Shown here: positions 1 through 8,404 of the stretch, piece after piece
Layout of the letters: every line of letters begins with the position of its first letter
How positions within the stretch are numbered: the stretch's first letter is position 1
Source of the DNA: Bdellovibrionales bacterium
Lineage (GTDB): Bacteria > Bdellovibrionota > Bdellovibrionia > Bdellovibrionales > JAMPXM01
Assembly: GCA_005808505.1 (NCBI GenBank)
Contig: SYLX01000112.1
Coordinates: forward strand, 1-49,271
Reading direction: 5' to 3'
Length of the DNA stretch: 49,271 nt
Notes under the pieces: model-generated
The model's input: only the letters and a program-made list of their open reading frames with translations
The model's database searches: none
Told to the model about the DNA's origin: nothing
Program-made: the position numbers and the translations under genes

Positions 1-506
1 AGATAGCGGGTGAGTACCTCTACCGCGGCTTTTGCGGCACCGTAAACGGATGAACCTGGGAACGAGAAACGAGCCAGACCGGAAGAGAGGTTTATGATAC
101 GTCCACCATCATTCATAATGGGGAGCAACTTTTGGGTCAGAAAGAAAACTCCCTTGAAATGAGTATTCACGATTCGGTCGAAGTCTTCTTCCGTGTAGTC
201 CATGATCGACGTGTATTGCCCGATGCCAGCGTTGTTTACGAGGAAATCGATACGCTCAGTGTTCCACTTAGATTTTAGCGCCTCCTTCACGCGACTCACA
301 AAGTCAGGGAAGGTGGCGACTTTCGAAACATCGAGCTGAAGAGCGACGGCTTTGCGTCCAAGCTTCTCAACTTCAGCAACGACCGCGAGTGCTTCTTTCT
401 CATTAGATAGATAAGTCACGATGACGTCATGCCCTCGTTCTGCTGTTGTGATTGCTGCACTTTTCCCGATGCCGCGACTTCCGCCGGTGATCAATGCGAT
501 TTTCAT
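1..506 (-). CDS. SDR-family NAD(P)-dependent oxidoreductase (3' end cut off)
   Basis: Short-chain dehydrogenase/reductase, cytosolic, substrate unknown. The gene starts with ATG at 506 and runs off the left edge, so only the N-terminal ~168 residues are present. Visible: the Rossmann dinucleotide motif TGGSRGIG (residues 7-14), the NNAG motif, and the catalytic YGAAK (YxxxK) close to the cut, preceded by the expected serines. A GGAGGC-like ribosome site precedes the ATG. It is divergent from the LysR regulator at 628, the usual arrangement for an oxidoreductase controlled by its neighbouring LysR protein. That control is inferred. Confidence 0.9.
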   Translation of the reverse strand, partial: MKIALITGGSRGIGKSAAITTAERGHDVIVTYLSNEKEALAVVAEVEKLGRKAVALQLDVSKVATFPDFVSRVKEALKSKWNTERIDFLVNNAGIGQYTSIMDYTEEDFDRIVNTHFKGVFFLTQKLLPIMNDGGRIINLSSGLARFSFPGSSVYGAAKAAVEVLTRY

Positions 507-542
507 AGTGGCCTCCTGTTTAGAATGAACCGTCATAGATAA

Positions 543-610
543 AACTGTAACAGTTCATAAAACAGCGATAAACTGGGTGAAACTGATCGCACTGTTCATT
601 CTTTTGAACA
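543..610. promoter_or_regulatory. Putative LysR operator region between SDR and LysR genes
   Basis: Two inverted repeats lie in the 121-base divergent gap: AACTGT-A-ACAGTT at 543-555 and TGTTCA-TTCTTT-TGAACA at 593-610. Spaced dyads of this kind are typical binding sites for LysR regulators controlling themselves and a divergent target. The assignment is by position and symmetry only. Confidence 0.45.
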
Positions 611-627
611 ATCATCGGAGGGGCCCG

Positions 628-1527
628 TTGGACCGTTTTGAGGCGATGAAAGTCTTTATCCGTGTTGCTGAGCTTGAGAGTTTTACTCAGGCCGCAGAGA
701 GCTTAAGTCTGCCCAAAGCATCCGTTTCTATGGCAATCCGTCAGTTAGAGTCAGCTCTCGGCGCGCGCCTCTTACAACGAACGACACGCAAAGTTCAACT
801 CACCCAAGACGGGACCAATTTTTACGAACGCGCGCTCGATCTAATCGCGGATGTAGATGAAGTTGAATCAATGTTCCGGAATGACGGATCAGAACTTCGG
901 GGACGAATCCGAGTTGATATGCCGATTGGTTTCGCCCGAAACGTCATCACTCCTAAGCTACCTTCATTCTTGAAGTTATACCCCAATATCGAAGTTGAAC
1001 TGAGCTGCACCGACCGACGTGTTGATCTCATCCGCGAAGGTTTTGACTGTGTTATTCGCGCGGGTCCGTTAGCTGACTCCGCTCTAATCGCACGACCTTT
1101 GGGTAATATGACCCTCATCAATTGCGCAAGTGTCGAGTACATCGAAAGACAAGGTCGCCCCAAAAAATTAGATGATTTGAAGAACCATTTAATCGTTCGG
1201 TACGTTCTCGCCTTCGGCGGCAAAGATGAAGGCCTAGAATATTTCGATGGCGAAAAGTATCGGACTTACAAAATGAAAAGCCTGATCACGGTGAACAACT
1301 CCGAAGCCTATACGGCTGCGTGTCTGGCTGGGCTTGGAATCATTCAGTCACCAAAGAACGGGATGCAAATGTACATAGATCGTGGCCTGCTGACCGAGGT
1401 TTTACCTAAGTTCAGAGCGCAGCCACTTCCGGTCTCGCTCCTCTATCCGCATCGTCGGCAAATGGCGAAACGAGTCCGCATCTTTATGGAGTGGGCCGAA
1501 TCCGTAGCAAAAGATTATTTGAAGTAA
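628..1527 (+). CDS. LysR-family transcriptional regulator
   Basis: DNA-binding regulator of ~299 residues. The N-terminal winged helix-turn-helix (about residues 1-60, starting MDRFEAMKVFIRVAE) matches the LysR family, including the AAESLSLPKASVSMAI recognition region. A periplasmic-binding-protein-like effector domain follows (about 90-295). I chose the TTG at 628 because the family starts at MDRFEAM and a good ribosome site, CGGAGGGG, lies just upstream. An in-frame ATG at 577 would place the start inside the presumed operator. The subfamily resembles the DhcR/AaeR-like group that controls divergent oxidoreductases. Probable target: the SDR gene on the left. Confidence 0.93.
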   Translation: MDRFEAMKVFIRVAELESFTQAAESLSLPKASVSMAIRQLESALGARLLQRTTRKVQLTQDGTNFYERALDLIADVDEVESMFRNDGSELRGRIRVDMPIGFARNVITPKLPSFLKLYPNIEVELSCTDRRVDLIREGFDCVIRAGPLADSALIARPLGNMTLINCASVEYIERQGRPKKLDDLKNHLIVRYVLAFGGKDEGLEYFDGEKYRTYKMKSLITVNNSEAYTAACLAGLGIIQSPKNGMQMYIDRGLLTEVLPKFRAQPLPVSLLYPHRRQMAKRVRIFMEWAESVAKDYLK

Positions 1528-1534
1528 AACGGCG

Positions 1535-2260
1535 TCAGCGCAGAAATCGGTGGGTTGCCATCATTCTTAAATTTTTTCGAGCGTTGACCGACGGCGTATG
1601 AAGAACACGTAGATCCATAAGAAAAACATCACCAGCTCGGCCCGACATTTCGACGATTTGAACTTGATGACCTTCGATAAGCTGAGGCTTCAGGAATTTT
1701 TCCGGATTTTTTTGAAAGTCGGAAGCGCCTCGTAAAATATCGTGCGCGTTTTTACCCGTTTGAACGTGATGAAGCTTATTTGAACCCGCAAGCGCTAAGG
1801 TCGATCCACCCTGGGGCTGCAGATCATCCAAGAGCAAGAAGGCTTGGACACCCGGAATGAAATCCGTCTTCGGCGGCGCAAGATCAAGATGCCAATTCAG
1901 TTGATCTAGTGACCACTCAACTTTATGGGGAAACGAAAGAAGAATCTGAGCGTGTGTCGAAGGTCGCTTCAGATTAGCACCCGCTAGAGACTCCATTGTC
2001 TCGAGCAGCTCATCAGTAAAGAGACGATCAACTTCATCTAGGCCGCCAACCATCTGACCCATTCGTCCGGTTTGTTGAAAGATCGGTAGATCCTGGATCT
2101 TTGATGAAACAAACTTCCCGTTCACCCTAAGTTTGAGTCTGGTGAGTTCGTTCAGAATCGCATCTTTTGCGAGCGCGGTGGGTTTGCGGGGCAACCACCC
2201 TCGCATTGGGAGAAGGCCCGACCTCGCAAAAATATCTGCATCTTCTGCATTTGGTTTCAT
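1535..2260 (-). CDS. Phytanoyl-CoA dioxygenase (PhyH)-like Fe(II)/2-oxoglutarate oxygenase
   Basis: Protein of 241 residues resembling PhyH-type non-haem iron, 2-oxoglutarate-dependent oxygenases. The iron-binding facial triad is visible as H124-x-D126 (in WHLDL) and H221 (in RVLHTP), followed by basic residues that could hold 2-oxoglutarate. No signal peptide, so cytosolic. The substrate cannot be read from sequence. It ends only 7 bases from the convergent LysR gene, leaving no room for a separate terminator. The ATG at 2260 has only a weak purine-rich ribosome site. Confidence 0.75.
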   Translation of the reverse strand: MKPNAEDADIFARSGLLPMRGWLPRKPTALAKDAILNELTRLKLRVNGKFVSSKIQDLPIFQQTGRMGQMVGGLDEVDRLFTDELLETMESLAGANLKRPSTHAQILLSFPHKVEWSLDQLNWHLDLAPPKTDFIPGVQAFLLLDDLQPQGGSTLALAGSNKLHHVQTGKNAHDILRGASDFQKNPEKFLKPQLIEGHQVQIVEMSGRAGDVFLMDLRVLHTPSVNARKNLRMMATHRFLR

Positions 2261-2291
2261 GTCTTCTATTATGACAGGCTCGTCAGAAATC

Positions 2292-4454
2292 TCAATTCGG
2301 GCGATTTACTAGTTGAGCAATCGCAGCGATAAGCGACTTAGCGTCGACAGGTTTTGAGACGTGATCTTGAAAACCAGCCCGAAGACATCGATCTCGATCT
2401 TCTTCTCTGGTGTAAGCGGTCACCGCAATGGCAGGCACGCTCGCCACTCGCGAGCTTGAAGAGCTTCGAATTCTCGAGATGAGTTCAAACCCATCATGTA
2501 CGGGCATAGCGATATCCGAGACGACGAGATCAGGTACTGAAGTGGAAAGGAGCAACATCGCAGCTTCTACCGAGTCGGCATCGAGAACGTCCGCACCGGC
2601 TCGCTCAATGAAAAACTTCATTAGGAAGCGTGAATCCGAGATGTCGTCTACAATCAGAATTTTTCGACCTCGCAAAGGCATCGAAACGTTTTCAATCAAC
2701 GACCTTTTCTCGGAACTCTCACTGCGCAAAGGAAGAGGTTTTGCCAAAGCCTCTGCTTGGTGAGAAGCGGTCATCTGCGGAATCTTCACCGTAAACTTGG
2801 ATCCGAGTCCTTTACCTTGGCTTGAAGCCTCGATCGTTCCACCGTGAAGCTGTACAATCTGTCGAACGATCGCCAATCCCAATCCTAGGCCTCCGTGAGA
2901 CCGTGTGGACGTTGAATCCTGCTGACTGAAGCGATCGAACAATCGCGGTAAAAATTCGGCGCTGATTCCTTCACCTGTATCGGTGATCGAAACTTCGATG
3001 TTGTCTTGAACTCGAGCCAGTTGAACGACAATGAGTCCACCTGCGGGAGTGTGTCTGGCTGCATTCGAAAGAAGATTCCAGAAAACTTGTTGAAGGCGAA
3101 GGAAGTCGCCGCGAACGCTGCTTTCAGTTTCCGCTCCTTCAAGTCGGATCTGAATTTGCTTGGAATCAGTCGCCGGTTTGACCGTCTTGATGGCTTCAGA
3201 GATCGTGCTAGCGAGATCCACGTTGGAAAGTTCGAGCTGCATCTTTCCAGAAATAATTCTCGAGACATCGAGCAGGTCTTCAATCAACTTGGATTGGGCC
3301 CGCGCGTTTCGTTCAATCGTTTCGAGCGCGACTTCGCGCTTACTTTCATCGATCGAACCCATCCGCAGGATTTGGACCCAGCCGAGCATGGCATTCAATG
3401 GACTCCGGAGTTCGTGAGAAACGGTTGCAAGGAATTCATCCCGGGTCGTGCTGGCTCGCTGGAGTTCACTCAACGTCGCTTGCAAAGCCGACTTTTGCGA
3501 TTGCAAGTCGGAGATCAAGCGAACTTTTTGAATGGCGACCGCCACTTGTGAACTTAAGGCCGCTAGTTCCGACTTCATGTGATCGGCACTCAAAGGAGCG
3601 ACCTTTGATTCAGCTTCCACTTCGATTAAGGCAAGTGTCTTTCCATCACCCGATTCAACCGGGACCCGGTGAGAAATAGAAAGTTTTGGAACAACTTGAT
3701 CCGTTGTAGGAGGCAGCTCAAAAGGCAATGAAAGATCCACGGCATCTTCAGAAAGAGTCGAACCAAAGAACACGCGCGCATTTTTTGCTATACCCAGCGA
3801 TTTGATCGTCTCAATCGTCGCTTTGGCTATGTCATCGTAGCTCGTCGCAATGGTAAGCGCTTGAGCCGATTGATTCAGAATGCGTAGCACTCTCGAAGTT
3901 CTCATTTCATTTTGACGATCGAGAAATTCTGTAACCAACGCACTCGAAACGGTGCTGAGAAGCTCGCAGTAAGAGTTTAGCTTCTGTTCAGTGATGGGCA
4001 TATGTTGGCGAATCGAACCCCAGAGTTCTGTCGGCGATAAATCAAAAGCTTTTGCCAATCGATCACTCTCGACTGGATCTGCAAAGTGATCGAACATCCA
4101 ACCGACCGCAAAAGCTCCGACCGGTTTTCCGTTTATCTTCAGGGGCAAAACTTGCAGCGGCAGCATGGAATCAAACCGAGTGAACTCGGGCTGACCGGAT
4201 GTTAGAACTTTTTCCGCCAAAGCGTGCTCAACTCGAGTGGCGGTTCCGGACTCGTCCCAGGCTCCCGCTCGAGAGTAGAGTTGAGAGAGCGGGTTCGGGA
4301 CGTGAGGCCCACTCACCTTTCGTAACCGAGCATCGTAGAGTGTGACCACGATTCCCGTTGATTTCGAGTACTGATGAAGCGGTTCATCCCAAAGCTCAGC
4401 GATGAGAATTTCGTTCTCAATCGCCTCAGCTTGAACTTCCTTAAGTGAAATCAC
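2292..4454 (-). CDS. Hybrid sensor histidine kinase/response regulator
   Basis: Soluble 720-residue hybrid kinase with no membrane segment. Order: a PocR-like sensory domain (~20-175), a GAF-like domain (~180-315), a short coiled linker, a HisKA domain with H-box SHELRSPLN (phospho-acceptor H347), a HATPase domain (N-box near N464, DTGEG at 492-496, GGLGLGLAIV), then a receiver domain (acidic pair D603/D604, phospho-acceptor D647 in VVSDIAMP, conserved K701). Start is GTG at 4454 with AAGAGG upstream. It lies 36 bases after the KaiC-type gene on the same strand, so the two are probably co-transcribed and act in one signalling path. Confidence 0.93.
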   Translation of the reverse strand: MISLKEVQAEAIENEILIAELWDEPLHQYSKSTGIVVTLYDARLRKVSGPHVPNPLSQLYSRAGAWDESGTATRVEHALAEKVLTSGQPEFTRFDSMLPLQVLPLKINGKPVGAFAVGWMFDHFADPVESDRLAKAFDLSPTELWGSIRQHMPITEQKLNSYCELLSTVSSALVTEFLDRQNEMRTSRVLRILNQSAQALTIATSYDDIAKATIETIKSLGIAKNARVFFGSTLSEDAVDLSLPFELPPTTDQVVPKLSISHRVPVESGDGKTLALIEVEAESKVAPLSADHMKSELAALSSQVAVAIQKVRLISDLQSQKSALQATLSELQRASTTRDEFLATVSHELRSPLNAMLGWVQILRMGSIDESKREVALETIERNARAQSKLIEDLLDVSRIISGKMQLELSNVDLASTISEAIKTVKPATDSKQIQIRLEGAETESSVRGDFLRLQQVFWNLLSNAARHTPAGGLIVVQLARVQDNIEVSITDTGEGISAEFLPRLFDRFSQQDSTSTRSHGGLGLGLAIVRQIVQLHGGTIEASSQGKGLGSKFTVKIPQMTASHQAEALAKPLPLRSESSEKRSLIENVSMPLRGRKILIVDDISDSRFLMKFFIERAGADVLDADSVEAAMLLLSTSVPDLVVSDIAMPVHDGFELISRIRSSSSSRVASVPAIAVTAYTREEDRDRCLRAGFQDHVSKPVDAKSLIAAIAQLVNRPN

Positions 4455-4490
4455 TTCATCCTCTTAGGGCTTTGAAAGCTTAACTCGACG

Positions 4491-6161
4491 TCAATGCTTT
4501 CGACTCTTCTTACCACGTGAAACTGGCTTACGCCCTGAACTTGCTTTCGCCTTCGGCATTGCAGATCTAGGCATGCTTGCACCTGCATTCACATAGCTTT
4601 CAACAATCGGACTACGTCGCGACGGCGATCTCGCCAAAATTCCGTAATAAGCAGAAAACGGGAGCTGCGGAACTTTTTCAACGCTGCCGGCTTCGCCCTC
4701 ATGATCTTCAAGTATCCGGATGCCGCCAGGGCCAATCTCAAACTCACGCGTTCGGTGATCCGGTCGGCTCCCGCGTGCCTTGGGCACGGTAATCGCGCGC
4801 CGTAGCTGAGTCGAGATTTCGACATAATTCAACAGGATAATATTGTCGACGATCGTCGAAGCTTTCAAATTTTCGCTAATCTGCGAGATTCCGAGAAGCT
4901 CGGGCGTTTCGTAATTGAAGTAAGCCGTGATCAAATTGTTTTTGAAGTAGGTCGCAAGTGCGTAAATAAAGTCCCGCGATTCGTTTTCGTCGGCGGCTTC
5001 ATAGGCAGCAAGCGAATCAATGACCACGAGATCAATCTTGTGTTTCTCGATTAGGTTCACGATGTCGTGGAAATGGACATCGAGTTCAAGCTCAAGAGGC
5101 GCGTCGTAATGGATAATAACATCACCGTCTTTGACTGCGCTAGCCAACTTAAAGCCCAGGCCTTCGGCGTTGCGGATGAGTTGAGCTTCATGCTCATCGA
5201 GGGTAACAAGAAGTCCTCGTCGACCCTTGCGAACACCTTCCATTAAAAACTGGACGCCGCTCACAGTTTTACCTGTACCCGAGATCCCCACCGCAAGCGT
5301 AATGGAACCTTCAAAGACTCCGCCGCCCACAAGCTGATCGAGTTCCTTGCTTCCGGTTGAGATTCTTTTTGTCGAAGTCGGTTGCTCGGTAATTTCACGA
5401 GGGCGAGCTTGAGGACGATTAAAGACTTGAACGCCGCTGCTACCCACAATACGCATTGTATGTTGCCCGGAGATGAACTCTTGGCCGCGCGATTTTGTTA
5501 CCTCGATGGACCTGTTCATACCTCGGCGATAGCTACGCTGTTTAAGGCTAATCACCGTATCGCAGACGAACTGCTCATGTCCCGTATCGGAACTCATCGG
5601 TCCGCCCGACAACGTCAATTCACGGGTGAGAACGGCCGTTACGTTCATCCGCTGAAGTCCTTCGACCAAAAGGTGAAGGCTATCCCGAAACGGTCGACCA
5701 TTGAACAGTTCACCGAAGACCTTCAGAGGAGTTAATCCGTCGATCACGAATCGTTTGGCGCCGATTCTCTTAATCTCATTTGCGAGAACTCCATCGTGCG
5801 AATTGAGCTCCTGAAGGATCACAAGCGGGCTGGTATAGATGACTTTCACTTTGCCAGATTCTTCGAGCGATTTGAAATCCCAGCCAAAACCAGCGGCGTC
5901 GCGAAGCAACTTTTGAGGTGAAAGCTCAAAGCTCACGACAAGTCCGGGTTCATCGTACTCTTTTGCTCCTCGATAGATGAACTCAAGCCCAAGCGTCGTC
6001 TTGCCTGTTCCCGGTGCACCTTCGACAAGGATGATGTTCCCTTTACGGACGCCGCCTTGAAGAATCGTATCAAGACCGGCGATTCCCGTAGGTACAGTGT
6101 CGTGGGTAATATCTGTAGCGCGAGACTCACGTTCGTTCCGCGACATTTTGTTAGAAGCCAT
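4491..6161 (-). CDS. KaiC-like double-domain RecA-type ATPase
   Basis: KaiC-family protein of ~556 residues with two RecA-like ATPase domains in tandem. Walker A motifs are GAPGTGKT in the first domain and GISGTGKT in the second; each domain has a Walker B stretch (FVIDGL, LVVIDSL). The segment KASTIVDNIILLNYVEI in the second domain aligns with the cyanobacterial KaiC autophosphorylation segment and keeps the adjacent Ser-Thr pair (about residues 435-436). A basic, disordered tail ends the protein. I chose the ATG at 6161 because AAGGACG precedes it; an in-frame ATG at 6182 has no ribosome site. No kaiA or kaiB is present. The downstream hybrid kinase is the likely partner. Confidence 0.92.
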   Translation of the reverse strand: MASNKMSRNERESRATDITHDTVPTGIAGLDTILQGGVRKGNIILVEGAPGTGKTTLGLEFIYRGAKEYDEPGLVVSFELSPQKLLRDAAGFGWDFKSLEESGKVKVIYTSPLVILQELNSHDGVLANEIKRIGAKRFVIDGLTPLKVFGELFNGRPFRDSLHLLVEGLQRMNVTAVLTRELTLSGGPMSSDTGHEQFVCDTVISLKQRSYRRGMNRSIEVTKSRGQEFISGQHTMRIVGSSGVQVFNRPQARPREITEQPTSTKRISTGSKELDQLVGGGVFEGSITLAVGISGTGKTVSGVQFLMEGVRKGRRGLLVTLDEHEAQLIRNAEGLGFKLASAVKDGDVIIHYDAPLELELDVHFHDIVNLIEKHKIDLVVIDSLAAYEAADENESRDFIYALATYFKNNLITAYFNYETPELLGISQISENLKASTIVDNIILLNYVEISTQLRRAITVPKARGSRPDHRTREFEIGPGGIRILEDHEGEAGSVEKVPQLPFSAYYGILARSPSRRSPIVESYVNAGASMPRSAMPKAKASSGRKPVSRGKKSRKH

Positions 6162-6272
6162 GCTACGTCCTTTTGAAGTCATGAGAGCAAAGCTGAGATT
6201 CAGCCAAGCACGATGGGTATTTTTCTCTCAATTCCCGAAACTTGGCTTGTGCAAATTCATACATACATTGCT

Positions 6273-6918
6273 TTACTCATTCGGGAGCTTGCGAAGTAAC
6301 TGAAGAACATCTCTCCAAGCGTTCCGATCGCTCTGGAGCTTAAGGAAACCGTCGAATGTTAGTTGATCTTTACTACTCACAAGCGATCGGGACACAGCGA
6401 ATGTGGAGGGTGAATTGAAGTACGCAATCTTGGGCGCTAACGGCGCAGTCGGAAAAGAATTAGCGAAGGTTCTCCACGAGGAAAAACACTTTTCCACAAC
6501 TTGATCGGCCGAGACGCGATCGGCACCTATCAAAATTGCGAGAGGCTGCCAGCTGGTCACAAGTTGACGAGGCGAGAATCGAGCCGCTGGCGTAGGCTTC
6601 TTCTCAACGAGCTGATCTAAGCGTGTCTTGTAAAACCGACGTTCCTCCACGGATGCCGCTTGCGAAAGCAGAACCATAACTTCGAAGCGCTCGGTTTCCT
6701 CATAGGTGAGATTAAGTGCTGTCGCGATCGTGTGAATTGACTCAACTGTGAGATTTCTCTTTCCGGATGCCACGAGCCCGAAATAATTCTCAGATTTGAA
6801 TCCAAGAAAACTTGAGAAGCTTCCCAAAGAAAGAGACCTCTTCATTTTCTTGCGCGCTTCGAAAACAGAGCGGTAGGTATTTTCGGTAATCTTCAAAGCT
6901 ATAAACGGATTGTTCCAT
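6273..6918 (-). CDS. TIGR02147-family regulator with an apparent 1-base frameshift near its N-terminus
   Basis: TIGR02147 proteins are DNA-binding-like regulators common in Bdellovibrio and Fibrobacter. Reading from the ATG at 6918 gives MEQSVYSFEDYRKYL, the expected family start; the next expected block, RSVFEARKKMKRSLS, lies in the frame shifted by one base. Dropping the base at about 6873 joins them into a normal family N-terminus. From there the frame is open to 6273 with the helix-turn-helix-like region SFSSFLGFKSENYFGLV and the diagnostic SGKRNLT. The long frame alone would begin at a TTG at 6896 with no matching N-terminus. Either the gene is broken or frameshifted, or the base is a sequencing error. 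AGAGG lies just before the ATG. Confidence 0.72.
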
Positions 6919-6936
6919 ACACCTCTGAGAAGGCGT

Positions 6937-7803
6937 TTATTGGCCTACTAGAAAACTCGCAAGACGCTCGATCGAATCAGGCGTTTGCGTGCAGTGTGTG
7001 GGCGCCGAAATCGGCTCCCAAATCACGGGGGCCTTCTGCGCTAATAAGGATTGAACGAAGTTGTTTGTTCCCTCAAAGAACGCAAACGGATCCTGCACTT
7101 CACTCATGATGTAGGCAGGCATCGAGCTTGGCCCCATCGTCAGGGCAAGCCTCATCGGATCGTGACGTTGCCAGACTTCCAGTTTCGAGAAGGAATCCAC
7201 CATCTTTCCCTGCCACTTCTCGATCAACTTACGGCTTCCGTAGGGCTGGTGACGGTTGATGAAGGCTTCGATTTCTTTCTTCGATGCTTGCGGAGAAAGG
7301 CTCAAGATCGCCGGACACACGATGGCTGCGCGTGAAAAGAGACCTTGAGTTTTCAAATAGAGTTGAGTCGCGTTGAATCCACCCATCGATTCACCGAAGA
7401 CGGACCGATCACTTACCGTCCATCCGAGTTTGGCTTCAACGAGCGGCATCGCTTCTTCGGTGAAGGACGCGAAGTAAGATTTCGCCCACCAGCCGTCCTC
7501 ATCAGATAAGAACCAATGCTTTCCGAACGAGAGCGCGATGATCGTTGGAACTGACTTGCCTGAATTTGCCCAAAGCTTTTCGATCATGCGGAAGTCTTCC
7601 CGCTCACCCCAAATCGCTTCATGCCCTCCGTGACCGTGAAGGTAGTAGACGACGTTCCGGGCATTCGCCTCAGGACTCCGGTAGATGCAATAGCTTAAAC
7701 GATTGCGGCCAGCGGTCTCTTCACCGCACTCAGGTGATGCATGAGAGTCGAGCGTGAGAAAGAGCGAGAAAAGGACAGTGAAGATATAAAGCTGCGTTTT
7801 CAT
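6937..7803 (-). CDS. Secreted alpha/beta-hydrolase esterase (putative esterase D/Fes-like)
   Basis: Exported serine hydrolase of ~288 residues. An N-terminal signal peptide (MKTQLYIFTVLFSLFLTLDSHA) precedes the mature start SPECGEE. The fold shows the oxyanion-loop region VVYYLHGHGGHEAIW, the nucleophile elbow GESMGG and a C-terminal histidine region (SAPTHCTQTP). This matches the putative-esterase family (PF00756) that includes S-formylglutathione hydrolase-like and feruloyl-type esterases; the substrate is unknown. I prefer the ATG at 7803 because the signal peptide begins there; an in-frame GTG at 7821 is possible. Neither has a clear ribosome site. Confidence 0.85.
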   Translation of the reverse strand: MKTQLYIFTVLFSLFLTLDSHASPECGEETAGRNRLSYCIYRSPEANARNVVYYLHGHGGHEAIWGEREDFRMIEKLWANSGKSVPTIIALSFGKHWFLSDEDGWWAKSYFASFTEEAMPLVEAKLGWTVSDRSVFGESMGGFNATQLYLKTQGLFSRAAIVCPAILSLSPQASKKEIEAFINRHQPYGSRKLIEKWQGKMVDSFSKLEVWQRHDPMRLALTMGPSSMPAYIMSEVQDPFAFFEGTNNFVQSLLAQKAPVIWEPISAPTHCTQTPDSIERLASFLVGQ

Positions 7804-7908
7804 CGTTCGAGACGATACCACGAGGTGATCGATTCAGCTTCAAGAGATCACAGATTCATCTGCGGTGGGGAAATTCTGAAAAGAGTTCAGAAGTGTAAAG
7901 TGAGAAGA

Positions 7909-7935
7909 CAGCGGGCGCTCGCACAACGCCCGCTG
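7909..7935 (-). terminator. Hairpin downstream of the small secreted-protein gene
   Basis: A 9-bp perfect stem, CAGCGGGCG with CGCCCGCTG, and a 9-base loop lie just past the stop codon at 7948. On the minus strand it is followed by TCTTCTCACTTT, only moderately T-rich. Likely a Rho-independent or stabilising terminator. Confidence 0.6.
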
Positions 7936-7947
7936 CACTTTCAGTTC

Positions 7948-8325
7948 TTAGTTGAGATAGCCTTCGAAACCGTAGTTCGAAACTGAACCTGTCGTGTAGC
8001 CATTATTATCGATGTTTACGCGACCGAAGTTGTACTGGCCACGGAAGTTCAAGCGAGCACGACGAGCATTCTGATTGCATGTTCCATATGTCCACTCGGC
8101 TCCTGCGCGTTGCTGAACGAGAACGCGAACCTGGTTTCCGGGGCCCGTGCGTTGCACCGTGAGGCTCATCGGGCGCCCTTCTTTGAAGAACCAAGTTCCG
8201 TTGATAACGCCGTTGCAGAGATCGTAGGCTAGAGGGCTGGCTTCAGCGGGTGCGCTGGAGAAGAGAAAAAGACCAACGCCTGCAGTAGCCAAAAAACGAG
8301 TCGTGCGTTTGAAAAGAGCTGTAAT
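7948..8325 (-). CDS. Small secreted protein of unknown function, apparent ATT start
   Basis: I do not recognise the family. The mature part (~100 residues) has two cysteines (LCNG and TCNQ), many Gly/Asn/Tyr/Arg residues, and ends NYGFEGYLN; it looks like a small periplasmic or secreted beta-rich protein. No ATG or GTG lies near a ribosome site. A strong AGGAGG ends four bases before an in-frame ATT at 8325. Starting there gives a textbook signal peptide with a basic N-region (MTALFKRTTRF), a hydrophobic core (LATAGVGLFLFSS) and a cleavage site near APAEA-SPL. A TTG at 8292 is the alternative, but it loses the basic N-region and has no ribosome site. Confidence 0.7.
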   Translation of the reverse strand: MTALFKRTTRFLATAGVGLFLFSSAPAEASPLAYDLCNGVINGTWFFKEGRPMSLTVQRTGPGNQVRVLVQQRAGAEWTYGTCNQNARRARLNFRGQYNFGRVNIDNNGYTTGSVSNYGFEGYLN

Positions 8326-8404
8326 GGATCCTCCTGGTGGATGGAATTCGTAGATTGAATTCCGCGTTCCTATTCAATCTAGCCGCTCGCTATGGGTCAA
8401 GAGC

